NCBI GenBank assembly: GCA_013177855.1 | Contig: JABLYA010000001.1 | Coordinates: 2,312,983-2,376,982, forward strand | Source of the DNA: Ignavibacteria bacterium | GTDB taxonomy: Bacteria > Bacteroidota > Ignavibacteria > Ch128b | DNA: 64,000 nucleotides | Direction: 5' to 3' | Shown here: positions 9,673 through 19,281 of the stretch, one piece after another | How positions within the stretch are numbered: position 1 is the stretch's first letter | Layout: each line of letters starts with the position of its first letter | The notes under the pieces: generated by a model | What the model was told of the DNA's origin: nothing | Seen by the model: the letters and a program-made list of their open reading frames with translations, nothing else | Databases searched by the model: none | Translations under genes and position numbers: made by a program

Positions 9673-9697
9673 GGGATGGTGCGGTGCACACCATCCC
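9673..9697. other. Intergenic 9-bp-stem hairpin between two T9SS cargo genes
   Basis: Perfect inverted repeat GGGATGGTG / CACCATCCC separated by a 7-base loop (CGGTGCA). It is about 40 bp downstream of one T9SS gene and 115 bp upstream of the next. It is followed by AAAAAG rather than a T-tract on the plus strand, so it is not a classical intrinsic terminator; an mRNA 3'-end stabiliser or a Rho-independent site with a poor tail are alternatives. Confidence 0.55.
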
Positions 9698-9814
9698 AAA
9701 AAGCAAATAAAATTGAGGTAGATAAGGCTGCTCACCTTTTAATTAATCCTCTTTTTTATTTGCAATACAAAGATAATAGTTGCACCTTAAATTTTAAATT
9801 CTGAGGGATGAAAA

Positions 9815-11998
9815 ATGAGAACCAAAATTTTAATTAATTTTTTAATATTACTTTTTTTAAAAACTAATTTATACTCTCAAGGATTTTATATTCCTTGTGA
9901 TGAACCTGTTATAAAAGATCTAAGATTTAAAGCTACAGTTGGGGGACTATATAAACCCTCTTCTAATGCTCCAGGTGAATTTTTTAGGGCTTTAATAGTT
10001 TTTGCTCAATTTGGCGATGACAATACTGAAATACCAAATTGGCCCAAGAATAACTTACCAAGTTGGGCTTTTGATATAATTGATAGTGAACCATCGCAGT
10101 CTTATAGACCATATACCTTATCTGATTATTTTAAAAAAATGTCTAATGGGAGTTTTGATTTTATTGGCGATGTTTATCCATCAATTATAACAGTACCAAC
10201 TATACGTAATTATTCGGTTGCTAATACCTATGTTATAAATAGATTAAACGATTTAATTGAAAATTTTACTCGTTATGATAATTGGTATTTTAATAATGGC
10301 ACTTTTTATTTTTCAGAAGAGAGTGGTGATGGAATTTTAGATATGTTAATAATTATTTATAGAAATCCTAATAATAATAGTATCTTTGGTTTACCAGGTG
10401 GTGTTGCTTCATTAGATATACCTAATAGTTTTATAACGCATGATGGAATTATAATTAATGGTTATTTTGGAATTAATGGTTCAGGGATCACAAGTTCTGT
10501 CAGATATTCGATGAATGCATTTGGTTTTACTCTTCATTTAGCTCATGAATATGGACACTATTTGTTTGGTAGTGGGCATACTCAATTAAGTGGCATTATG
10601 GCAGGTGCCCCTTGGAATTATGATGAAAATTATTCAATGAGTGCATGGGAACGTGAGCGACTTGGATATATTGCAATTCCTTCAGCATATAATGGTCAAA
10701 CAAAAACATTAAGAGATTATGTTACAACAGGTGATGCCCTAAGAATTAATATAGCTCAAGGTGAATATTTAATTATAGAAAATCATCAAAGATTAAGTCC
10801 TTATGATCAAATAATTCGAGGAGGAGCTTTACAGGGTTCTTTGGATCCAAATGCTCAATTAGGTAAAGGATTATATATTTGGTATATAAAAAATTGAAAT
10901 ACCTATCCCCCAGAAATTTATTCTATACAAGCTGACGGTGGGTTTAAGTGGCAATTTGCTGGAAGAAGGACAATGTATGGATGGAATACGCCTCCTCCAG
11001 TAGTGCCTCTTCTTGAAAGAGGAGAATTTTATAGATATTTACCTAATGACTATGTAGAAATTGGTAAATGTGATAGAAATAAATTATACTATTATGCAAC
11101 TTATTTAAATAGATGGGAATATGATTATAGATGGTGGGATAGAGATCCATTAACTAAAGAGTGGGTTATAAGCAGAGATGCAATGGGGGATGAAGCAGAC
11201 GCATTTAATATTAATAGTAATGATCAAATTACTCCCTGGAGTAATCCAAGTACAACTAAATTTGTAAATAATACTGAAATATTAACTGGTATTTCAGTAA
11301 AAATTCTTGCACAAAATGGTAACGATCTTATAGTAAGAGTTTATACAAGTGTTTCTGGTTCATTAAGCTTACCTCCTTCTAAACCACAAAGATTATCAGT
11401 CTCTAAAAATGCATTAAATCAAGCAGTTTTAACATGGTCTCCAAACATTGAACCTGATGTTATATCTGGTGGGAGATATAAAATTTATCGAGCTTCTAGT
11501 AATGATAATAATCCACCACAATTTTGGACTCTAATTGCTAATGTCCCTGCCTATAAAGAAGGAATCCCTGTTACAAGTTTCACAGATGTTGATGTTTATG
11601 TTGGTAGTGGGAATAGTAAATTATTTTATAGAATAACGGCTGTTGATAATACTAATCTTGAATCTAAACCTTCAGATTTTGACTGGATCAATTGGGATCA
11701 ATCAATGCAGAAAACAGTGAATAGAATTTATGATTTTGAATTAAATCAAAACTATCCCAATCCATTTAATCCAGTAACAAAGATTAGATACACATTAAAA
11801 GAGACAAATCCTGTAATGATCAAACTTTATGATATAGTTGGGAGAGAAGTTGCAACACTTGTAAATGAAGTAAAAGATGCAGGAGAATATGAAGTGGAGC
11901 TTGATGCAGGAAGATTGGGATTAAGTAGTGGAGTATATTTTTATCAGATGAAGGCAGGAGAATTTACATCTATAAAGAAGATGGTTGTATTAAAATAA
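9815..11998 (+). pseudogene. M6-like secreted metallopeptidase with T9SS sorting domain, interrupted by one in-frame TGA
   Basis: Two open segments, 9815-10897 and 10973-11998, lie in the same frame. The intervening 75 bases are also open apart from a single TGA at 10895-10897, so this is one ~727-codon gene broken by one stop. The first part has a signal peptide (MRTKILINFLILLFLKTNLYSQ). Its zinc site HEYGHYLFGSGH spans residues 244-255 (H244, E245, H248), followed by a possible Met-turn SGIMAG and MSAWERERLGYI, as in M6 immune-inhibitor-A-like peptidases. The second part holds a fibronectin III-like module and a full T9SS domain (NYPNPFNPVTKIRYTL ... SSGVYFYQM ... KKMVVLK). As written, the first fragment would carry the catalytic site but no export tag. 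A real nonsense mutation, stop readthrough or an assembly error are all possible. Confidence 0.75.
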
Positions 11999-12010
11999 CT
12001 AACCAAAGTA

Positions 12011-12039
12011 AAGCCAGCCCATTTGAGGCTGGCTTTTTT
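12011..12039 (+). terminator. Intrinsic terminator after the metallopeptidase gene
   Basis: Perfect 9-bp stem AAGCCAGCC / GGCTGGCTT with loop CATTTGA, running directly into TTTT. It lies 12 bp after the stop codon of the T9SS-tagged metallopeptidase and 40 bp before the start of the next gene, which therefore needs its own promoter or depends on read-through. Confidence 0.9.
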
Positions 12040-12079
12040 AATTAATGAAGTAAAAACAAAAAGGAAAGGAGAAATAAAA

Positions 12080-12565
12080 ATGCCATATCAAAATATCAGT
12101 TATGAATTAAAAGACGATGAAAAAAACGAAATTGCAAATTTAATAAATCAGATAAATCAAAAACTTCCGTTTTTTATAAATCTGACGCAGGAGGAGCGAA
12201 TAAATCTACCAAAGATGGGAGATAAGACAATACCATTTGTAGAGAAGGCACTTGAGTTGGCACAAACAAATCCAAATCTTGTTCCACCTTATATAAATGT
12301 TGAAGAGTTGAGAAAAGATTTTGAGTTAAGTAATAAATTGAGGGAGATATTAAATTTAGTAGGTCAATTATATGAGAAGTTAAGTGATACATATATGGCA
12401 GTTGGAAGTGAAGCATATATATCGGCATTATCGTTTTATAATTCTGCAAAGAATGCATCAAAACAAAATGTTCCTGGGACAGATGTAGTAGTAAACGAAC
12501 TTGGAAAAAGATTTGTAGGACAGGGGAAGACAAAACCATCTGGGAATAATCCCAATCCACAATAA
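12080..12565 (+). CDS. Small helical protein of unknown function preceding a palindromic repeat array
   Basis: About 161 residues starting MPYQNISYELKDDEKNEI. I chose the ATG at 12080 because AAAGGAGAAATAAA precedes it; an upstream in-frame ATG (12023) lies inside the terminator hairpin. The protein is predicted mostly alpha-helical, with no signal peptide or membrane segment and no catalytic motif I can name. Features are a helix pair around LINQINQKLPFFINLTQEER, a leucine-rich helix LREILNLVGQLYEKLSDTYM, AVGSEAYISALSFYNSAK, and a basic/polar tail GKRFVGQGKTKPSGNNPNPQ. From memory, similar ~160-aa proteins occur in other Bacteroidota/Ignavibacteria genomes, but I cannot name a family. It is followed by 1.5 kb without genes, made largely of repeats, so protein and repeats may form one unit. 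Confidence 0.65.
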   Translation: MPYQNISYELKDDEKNEIANLINQINQKLPFFINLTQEERINLPKMGDKTIPFVEKALELAQTNPNLVPPYINVEELRKDFELSNKLREILNLVGQLYEKLSDTYMAVGSEAYISALSFYNSAKNASKQNVPGTDVVVNELGKRFVGQGKTKPSGNNPNPQ

Positions 12566-12612
12566 AAGATTGCTAAATTGCAAATATTAATTAAATTTAA
12601 TAAACAAACGAT

Positions 12613-12631
12613 TTTTGTCAGAATGACAAAA
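12613..12631. other. Short hairpin at the upstream edge of the repeat region
   Basis: Perfect 8-bp inverted repeat TTTTGTCA / TGACAAAA with a 3-base GAA loop, about 48 bp after the small unknown protein. A near-direct copy (CAGATTGACAAA versus CAGAATGACAAA) follows 17 bp further on. That copy includes TTGACA at 12642-12647, which with TAAAAA at 12665-12670 would make a 17-bp-spaced promoter-like pair firing straight into the array. The promoter reading is weak. Confidence 0.45.
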
Positions 12632-12670
12632 TATCGCCAGATTGACAAAGTGTTAAAAAAATGCTAAAAA

Positions 12671-12970
12671 CCCACCTACCTAGGTGGGGGTACCCACCTA
12701 TCTAGGTATCCCCCCCCACCTATCTAGGTATACCCCCCCACCTCAAAGGTGAATTAGTTCAGGTTAGAGGTGAACTAATTCACCTAAAAGGTAAACTAAT
12801 TCACCCTAAAGGTGAACCAGTTCACCTAAAAGGTGAACTAATTCACCAAAAAGGTGAAAAAGTTTAGGTAAAAGGTGAACTAATTCACCTCAAAGGTGAA
12901 TTAGTTTAGGTTTAAGGTGAACAAGTTCAGGTTAGAGGTGAATTAGTTTAGGTTTGAGGTGGGTGGGATA
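12671..12970. repeat. Array of thirteen 21/22-bp palindromic units (AGGT ... ACCT/AGGT)
   Basis: Units begin at 12682, 12704, 12726, 12747 and then exactly every 21 bp to 12936; a partial unit starts at 12957 and a half unit lies at 12671-12681. Ten consecutive units (12747-12956) are exactly 21 bp. Each consists of three heptamers: a nearly constant AGGTGAA, then a variable NNARTTY, then either ACCTAAA-like ('CC' form, units 2-5 and 7) or AGGTTAG-like ('GG' form, units 1, 6, 8-10). The CC form closes a palindrome GGTGAA-CTAA-TTCACC. The first three units have a G/C core (GGGGGTACCC or runs of 7-8 C) and two of them are 22 bp. Stops interrupt all reading frames, so it is non-coding. 21 bp equals two helical turns. 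Confidence 0.95.
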
Positions 12971-12972
12971 TT

Positions 12973-13270
12973 AAAAGGTACCTTGAGCATCCTTGCTCAA
13001 GGAGAAGTAAATATATTTGAGACTTACTAAAAAGGTAGCGGGAAAATCCCTTTTTCCGGATTTTTTCATTTCTTCAGAAAAGGTACCTTGAGCATCCTTG
13101 CTCAAGGAAAAATAAATATATTAGAGGCTTATTAAATAGGTAGCAGGAAAATCCCTTTTCCCGGATTTTTTCATTTCTTCAGAAAAGGTACCTTGAGCAT
13201 CCTTGCTCAAGGGAAAGTAAAGATATTAGAGGCTTATTAAAAAGGTAGCGGGAAAATCCTTTTTTCCCGC
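12973..13270. repeat. Three tandem 105-bp repeats, each with a 9-bp-stem hairpin
   Basis: Copies start at 12973, 13078 and 13183, an exact 105-bp period; the third is cut off near 13270. Each begins AAAAGGTACC and contains a perfect hairpin CCTTGAGCA / TGCTCAAGG with a TCCT tetraloop. Each then has an AGGTAGC box and a second inverted repeat built on GGAAAA / TTTTCC. In copy three this second stem is a perfect 9 bp, GCGGGAAAA / TTTTCCCGC. In copies one and two it is followed by TTTTTTC, resembling an intrinsic terminator. Copies differ at scattered positions but keep the hairpin intact. The period is five times the 21-bp unit of the neighbouring array. Confidence 0.93.
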
Positions 13271-13297
13271 ACTCACTTTTTGTTTCAAAATATCGTC

Positions 13298-13353
13298 CTG
13301 TCATCCTTCGATAAACTCAGGGTGACAGTGCTTTTTTCCAGGCTGAGTTTATC
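13298..13353. repeat. REP-like interspersed element (CCTTCGA..CTCAGGGTGACA type)
   Basis: The sequence CTGTCATCC (13298-13306) pairs with GGGTGACAG (13320-13328) around TTCGATAAACTCA, giving a hairpin with one G:T pair. Its inner part GATAAACTCAG (13310-13320) is repeated inverted as CTGAGTTTATC at 13343-13353. Related elements occur at 55537-55586 on the opposite orientation. Such TTCGA/CTCAGG motifs are widespread intergenic repeats; no transposase is nearby. Confidence 0.7.
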
Positions 13354-13428
13354 TCGACCATTGGCGGATCAGTCTCGGGCTGAGAGTAGTAAGCTTTAGC
13401 TTGTGTATCAAGAACACTGCTGGTAATG

Positions 13429-13473
13429 GTTCTCTCGATACGCCACGAACTTCGTTCTTGGCTACTCGAGAAC
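13429..13473. repeat. Imperfect long palindrome (CTCGATACGCC ... GGCTACTCGAG)
   Basis: The 5' arm GTTCTCTCGATACGCC-ACGAAC and the 3' arm GTTCTTGGCTA-CTCGAGAAC fold back over a TTC loop, with matched ends (GTTCTC/GAGAAC) and matched inner blocks (GCC/GGC, GAAC/GTTC). This is the layout of REP/extragenic palindromic elements and not of a protein gene. It lies in a non-coding region with other inverted repeats. Confidence 0.65.
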
Positions 13474-14066
13474 AGAATATATTTGGTGTTCTCCACCAAT
13501 AACGTAACAACCTCAGGTTAAGAAGCCTGACAATTCGTGATAAACAATATAACATAGGCATTCCTGACTGTGGATATAAAGAATAAATCATGCATTCTTG
13601 CCTGTTATTTCCATAAAGAAGCATCGTTTAGAAATCGATAAAATATTAAAGGCGAGAATGCTTGGAGTTACAAAAACAACATTCCCGAAGGGATTGAATA
13701 CGATTAGCCCTGAATTGCATTCGGGGAAAGGAATGAAAAAGGAAATTAACAATCCAGAAGTGATTGAATGTATTAAATGTTTTTACGAGAGCGGTTGAAT
13801 ATATTTACTACTTTGATGTAATTCGAAATAATAGCGAAATACAATTACAAATCTTTTCTTTGTGATTTTGTTTTTACCGAAATTCATAAGCGTTATTGGA
13901 AAAACTATAATATTGATTCAAGATTTTAAATTGTCCAATTTATCAAGCAAAGGCTTATTCGCTTTTAGTGAAGACTGTTTTAAAGTATGATCTTGAAGTT
14001 TTAAATAATAAAGTAATTCAATTTTAATTGTAATTTGTTTATTAAAATCTTTACTAGATTCTTTAT
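13474..14066. other. Non-coding stretch with degraded inverted repeats
   Basis: No convincing gene. It contains an 11-bp inverted repeat with one mismatch, GCATTCTTGCC (13592-13602) and GGCGAGAATGC (13651-13661), and a small hairpin CCCTGAAT-TGC-ATTCGGGG near 13709-13727. A 66-codon frame (13598-13798, TTG start, no ribosome site) overlaps these repeats and is probably not a gene; it may be decayed repeat or mobile-element DNA. From 13800 to 14066 I see only AT-rich sequence between this and the minus-strand sugar epimerase. Confidence 0.5.
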
Positions 14067-15017
14067 TTATTCAATACCTAATTTTCTCTTAAAGTAATCC
14101 AGAGTAATTTTAATTCCTTCGCTTCGAGAGACTTTGGGCTCCCAGTTTAATAATTTTTTAGCGAGAGTTATATCTGGTTGCCTTATTTTGGGGTCATCAA
14201 CAGGTAAATCTTTAAAAGTAATCTTGCTTTTGCTTTTTGTGTATTTCAAAACTTCTTCAGCGAATTCAAGAATAGTAATTTCATCGGGATTTCCAATATT
14301 TACAGGTTCATGATAATCTGTGTTTAGCAATCTGAAAATTCCTTCAATCAAATCGTCGACATAACAGAAGCTTCTGGTTTGCGAGCCATCTCCAAAAACT
14401 GTCAAATCTTCACCGCGCAAAGCTTGCGAGATAAATGTCGGTAAAACTCTTCCATCATCCAATCGCATTCTTGGTCCATAAGTATTAAAAATTCTCACAA
14501 TTCTTGTATCAACTCCGTGATATCGATGATAAGCCATTGTCATTGCTTCGGCAAATCTTTTAGCTTCATCGTAAACACCACGAGGGCCAATTGGATTTAC
14601 ATTTCCCCAGTAAGATTCGGGTTGAGGATGGACTTCCGGATCACCGTAAACTTCTGATGTTGACGCAAGAAGAAATTTTGCTTTTTTTGCTTTTGCAAGT
14701 CCAAGTGCTTTGTGAGTGCCGAGTGATCCAACTTTCAAAGTTTGAATTGGATATTTCAAATAATCTATAGGTGAAGCGGGAGATGCAAAATGTAAAATGT
14801 TATCAACTCGTCCTTCGACATAAATAAACTCAGTTACATCATATTTGATGAACTTAAAATTTTCATTCCCAAAGAGATGAGCAATGTTTTCCAGACTTCC
14901 TGTAATTAGATTATCAAGACAAATTACTTTATGTCCATTCTGAATTAATTTATCACAAAGATGGGAACCTAAAAATCCGGCTCCACCAGTTACAACAGAG
15001 ACAGGTTTATCAGCCAT
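14067..15017 (-). CDS. UDP-glucuronate decarboxylase (UDP-xylose synthase, UXS-type SDR)
   Basis: A 316-residue extended short-chain dehydrogenase. The NAD-binding GGAGFLG is at residues 11-17. UXS signature stretches are present: [53 protein letters not shown] and [17 protein letters not shown]. Catalytic T120/S121-E122 and the Y149-x3-K153 pair are intact. It should convert UDP-glucuronate to UDP-xylose via a 4-keto intermediate in the cytoplasm, feeding xylose into surface glycans. It is transcribed after the ferritin-like gene, with a 4-bp gap. The specific UXS call is well supported by the SPASPIDY and GPRGxYDEAKR blocks. Confidence 0.88.
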   Translation of the reverse strand: MADKPVSVVTGGAGFLGSHLCDKLIQNGHKVICLDNLITGSLENIAHLFGNENFKFIKYDVTEFIYVEGRVDNILHFASPASPIDYLKYPIQTLKVGSLGTHKALGLAKAKKAKFLLASTSEVYGDPEVHPQPESYWGNVNPIGPRGVYDEAKRFAEAMTMAYHRYHGVDTRIVRIFNTYGPRMRLDDGRVLPTFISQALRGEDLTVFGDGSQTRSFCYVDDLIEGIFRLLNTDYHEPVNIGNPDEITILEFAEEVLKYTKSKSKITFKDLPVDDPKIRQPDITLAKKLLNWEPKVSRSEGIKITLDYFKRKLGIE

Positions 15018-15021
15018 AATT

Positions 15022-15468
15022 TTACTTTGTATATTCTTTTAGATAACCAACAAAAGTTGAGCGATGAGATTCTTCATCGGCTAAAAGTGTAATTGCGAGA
15101 TCTTGAGTTACATAGTCATTACCATCACATAATTTGATCAATTCATTATAGGTATTGATTGCGTCATCTTCGGCTTCAATCACGCCTTTAATTACGGCAA
15201 CTACATCTGTCGAATCTGCCGGAGGTTGAAGTCCTTTTTGTTCTGGTTTGAATTCGAATGAACCAGGAACTTTTCCGCCTAATTCTTTAATTCTTTTTGC
15301 AAGAGTCTGAGCATGTGTTAATTCTTCTGTTACGTCTGCAGCGAGTGCCTTTTTGATTTCTTCGGCACGAACCCCGTCGAGATTAACAGAGTTGGCTAAG
15401 TAGTTTTGAACTGTTTCAAGTTCTTTCCAGTAAGCTTTTGTTAAGAGTGCAATAATTTTATTTTTCAT
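15022..15468 (-). CDS. Ferritin-like (bacterioferritin/Dps-like) four-helix protein
   Basis: A 148-residue protein of four amphipathic helices with carboxylate/histidine motifs placed as in ferritin-like di-iron proteins: [48 protein letters not shown] and [16 protein letters not shown] (the ExxH pairs EELTH and DEESH). It should bind iron at a ferroxidase-like centre, for storage or peroxide protection. The start is preceded by AAGGAG on the minus strand, 8 bp upstream. It is first in a two-gene unit with UXS and divergent from dapF. The catalase-peroxidase katG lies ~1 kb away, so an oxidative-stress neighbourhood is plausible. Confidence 0.75.
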   Translation of the reverse strand: MKNKIIALLTKAYWKELETVQNYLANSVNLDGVRAEEIKKALAADVTEELTHAQTLAKRIKELGGKVPGSFEFKPEQKGLQPPADSTDVVAVIKGVIEAEDDAINTYNELIKLCDGNDYVTQDLAITLLADEESHRSTFVGYLKEYTK

Positions 15469-15499
15469 TTGATTGCTCCTTTCTTATTTTGTTTCCTCA

Positions 15500-15507
15500 C
15501 AAATATA
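15500..15507 (-). promoter_or_regulatory. Possible -7 box (TATATTTG) for the ferritin-like/UXS unit
   Basis: On the minus strand TATATTTG matches the Bacteroidetes-type -7 consensus TAnnTTTG, about 32 bp upstream of the ferritin-like start codon. I did not find a TTG at the ideal spacing upstream, so support is partial. Confidence 0.35.
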
Positions 15508-15566
15508 CTCAAGGTGAATTAATTTTTTGTTCCAAGATTAATAATTTCCAATAAAATGAGATCAAA

Positions 15567-16406
15567 ATGAAAATTAAATTTGAAAAATACTCAGGAGCTG
15601 GAAACGATTTTGTAGTTATTTATAATTCGGATTTTGAACCGAAGCCAGAATTGATACAAAAGATTTGCGATCGACATTTCGGAATTGGTGCAGATGGAGT
15701 TTTGATAATTGAAAGGTCTGACAAAGCAGATTTTCAAGTAAGTTATTTTAACTCCGATGGGTCGGGTGATGCTCTTTGTGTCAATGGTGCGAGATGTGCA
15801 GTAATGTTCGCATTTCAAAATAAATTATGTGGTCAGAAATGCTCGTTTGAATTCATTAAAAAAATTTTTCATGCGAATGTTCTGGATGATTTCAATGTCC
15901 AACTTTTTATTGATTATTCTCCGATCATTGAACTAAATAAAGAAATTAATTTTCTTGATAAGAGATTGATCACTCATTTTGTTGATATTGGTTCACGACA
16001 TCTGGTTATTAATTGGAATGATTTCAAAGATAGTTACTCTTCTTTCCTTAATGAAAAAGATTTCGAAAATTTTGATATAAATTATTATGGTCGGTTATTG
16101 AGAAATCATCGAGAGTTCTATCCCGAAGGTTTAAATGTCAATTTCATTCGACAACTTGAAAACAATAAAATTCGTGTTCGAACTTACGAGAGAGGAGTTG
16201 AGTTTGAAACATTAGCCTGTGGAAGCGGAAGCATTGCCTCTTCAATTATAGCTTACATTACATTGAAACTTAATCCTCCAATCAAAGTGATAACCACCAG
16301 TCAAAAAGTTTTTGAGATTAAATTTAAGGAATTAAATGGAGTGATTAACGATATTTCAATAACAGGGCACGCACAAAAAATTTTTGAAGGTGAGATTGAA
16401 TTATAA
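15567..16406 (+). CDS. dapF: Diaminopimelate epimerase
   Basis: A 279-residue cytoplasmic enzyme that interconverts LL- and meso-diaminopimelate, making the meso-DAP used for lysine and for peptidoglycan. The N-terminal KYSGAGNDFVVIYN and ICDRHFGIGADGV are family hallmarks. The two catalytic cysteines are C71 (in CVNGARC) and C218 (in ACGSGSIA). The usual CGNGARC box has V in place of the first G, a conservative oddity next to the catalytic thiol. Length is normal. It is divergent from the ferritin-like gene with a 98-bp intergenic gap, and no operon partner follows. MurE in this window carries the meso-DAP motif, so the product is used by the wall pathway downstream. Confidence 0.92.
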   Translation: MKIKFEKYSGAGNDFVVIYNSDFEPKPELIQKICDRHFGIGADGVLIIERSDKADFQVSYFNSDGSGDALCVNGARCAVMFAFQNKLCGQKCSFEFIKKIFHANVLDDFNVQLFIDYSPIIELNKEINFLDKRLITHFVDIGSRHLVINWNDFKDSYSSFLNEKDFENFDINYYGRLLRNHREFYPEGLNVNFIRQLENNKIRVRTYERGVEFETLACGSGSIASSIIAYITLKLNPPIKVITTSQKVFEIKFKELNGVINDISITGHAQKIFEGEIEL

Positions 16407-16543
16407 TTTCTTTTAGTTCTCAAAATTTAGTTTGTAAAGTTATCCCGCTGATATTTTTTTTGTCATTAAAGTTTAATCTCTTCACCTGTATTGAACTAAA
16501 TTAGAGTATTGAATTGTTTTAATGCTGATAATTTTATCTCTAA

Positions 16544-18745
<2,202 letters not shown>

Positions 18746-18773
18746 AGTAATTTCATTGACTATAAGTTGCAGG

Positions 18774-18811
18774 AAGTGCCAGGGACAAAGAAATTTTACC
18801 TGGCACTTTTT
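18774..18811 (+). terminator. Intrinsic terminator after katG
   Basis: Perfect 10-bp stem AAGTGCCAGG / CCTGGCACTT with a 15-base loop and a T-tract (the last T's of the stem plus TTT), 29 bp after the katG stop codon. Confidence 0.9.
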
Positions 18812-18865
18812 AAATTTACAAACACAATGAAACATTTTTGATTTTTTTACATCTTATTCTTAGAG

Positions 18866-19213
18866 ATGAACAGAATTAACATAAATAGAAAAGTTATAGC
18901 ATTTACAGTTTTAATCGCCTACCTGAGTTTATTCATTTCTAATGCTTATCATTATCACAACCTAAATTATGTCATAGACAATTCAGGTCAGTTCGATAAA
19001 TCAAAACCGGTAAAAGGATTTTCTCATTCTTTAGAAAATTGTATTGTTCAAACGACATTTAATTCAATTCATAATAGTTTTGTCAAGAACATAAAGCCTG
19101 AAACTTTTCTTGATACTTCCATAAGCTTACAAATTAAAAATCTTCCTCTCTTTAGAAATTCTTTTACATTAAATGAAATAAAACTAAGAGCCCCTCCAGT
19201 AAAACACTCCTGA
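18866..19213 (+). CDS. Small exported His-containing protein upstream of TonB receptor
   Basis: 115 residues with one N-terminal hydrophobic segment (VIAFTVLIAYLSLFISNAYHYH) followed by a short periplasmic part. Features are an HYH cluster, SHSLENCIVQ with a lone cysteine, and a C-terminal RAPPV. Small proteins with this design, including DUF2946-like ones, often sit beside metal-transport genes; membership here is a guess from shape. It is followed by a lipoprotein and a ZnuD-like TonB receptor, so metal sensing or binding in the periplasm is a reasonable inference. The start codon has no strong ribosome site. Confidence 0.5.
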   Translation: MNRININRKVIAFTVLIAYLSLFISNAYHYHNLNYVIDNSGQFDKSKPVKGFSHSLENCIVQTTFNSIHNSFVKNIKPETFLDTSISLQIKNLPLFRNSFTLNEIKLRAPPVKHS

Positions 19214-19281
19214 GCCAATTAAATCAAAGTAAAAATCAAGAAAAAGAATTTTCATAACTAAAACAAAAAGGAGTGTTAAAA

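Noticed and set aside
9673-9697. Classical terminator after the T9SS protein at 8685
   Set aside because: Stem is good but followed by A rather than T; kept only as a hairpin of unknown role.
9815-11998. Two independent genes (peptidase and separate sorting-domain protein)
   Set aside because: The second segment has no signal peptide, no ribosome site, the same frame, and coding-like sequence continues through the gap; one interrupted gene fits better.
12174-12560. 128-codon minus-strand reading frame opposite the small unknown protein
   Set aside because: Shadow of the plus-strand gene, which has a good start and helical protein-like composition; the minus frame is a His/Leu/Ser-rich mirror.
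12706-12868. Open frame giving GELVQVR, GELIHLK, GKLIHPK heptapeptides from the 21-bp units
   Set aside because: Seven-codon periodicity follows automatically from the 21-bp unit. There is no start codon, no ribosome site, and units 6, 8 and 10 have in-frame TAG; substitutions keep the AGGT palindrome rather than the codons.
12671-12970. CRISPR array
   Set aside because: Units are contiguous with no 25-40 bp unique spacers, the unit itself is only 21 bp, and no cas gene is in the window.
13317-13624. Minus-strand reading frames of 60-91 codons in the repeat region
   Set aside because: They run through palindromes and REP-like elements, have no ribosome site and low-complexity composition.
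13598-13798. 66-codon reading frame (TTG start) as a gene
   Set aside because: No ribosome site, overlaps inverted repeats, no recognisable family; more likely decayed repeat DNA.
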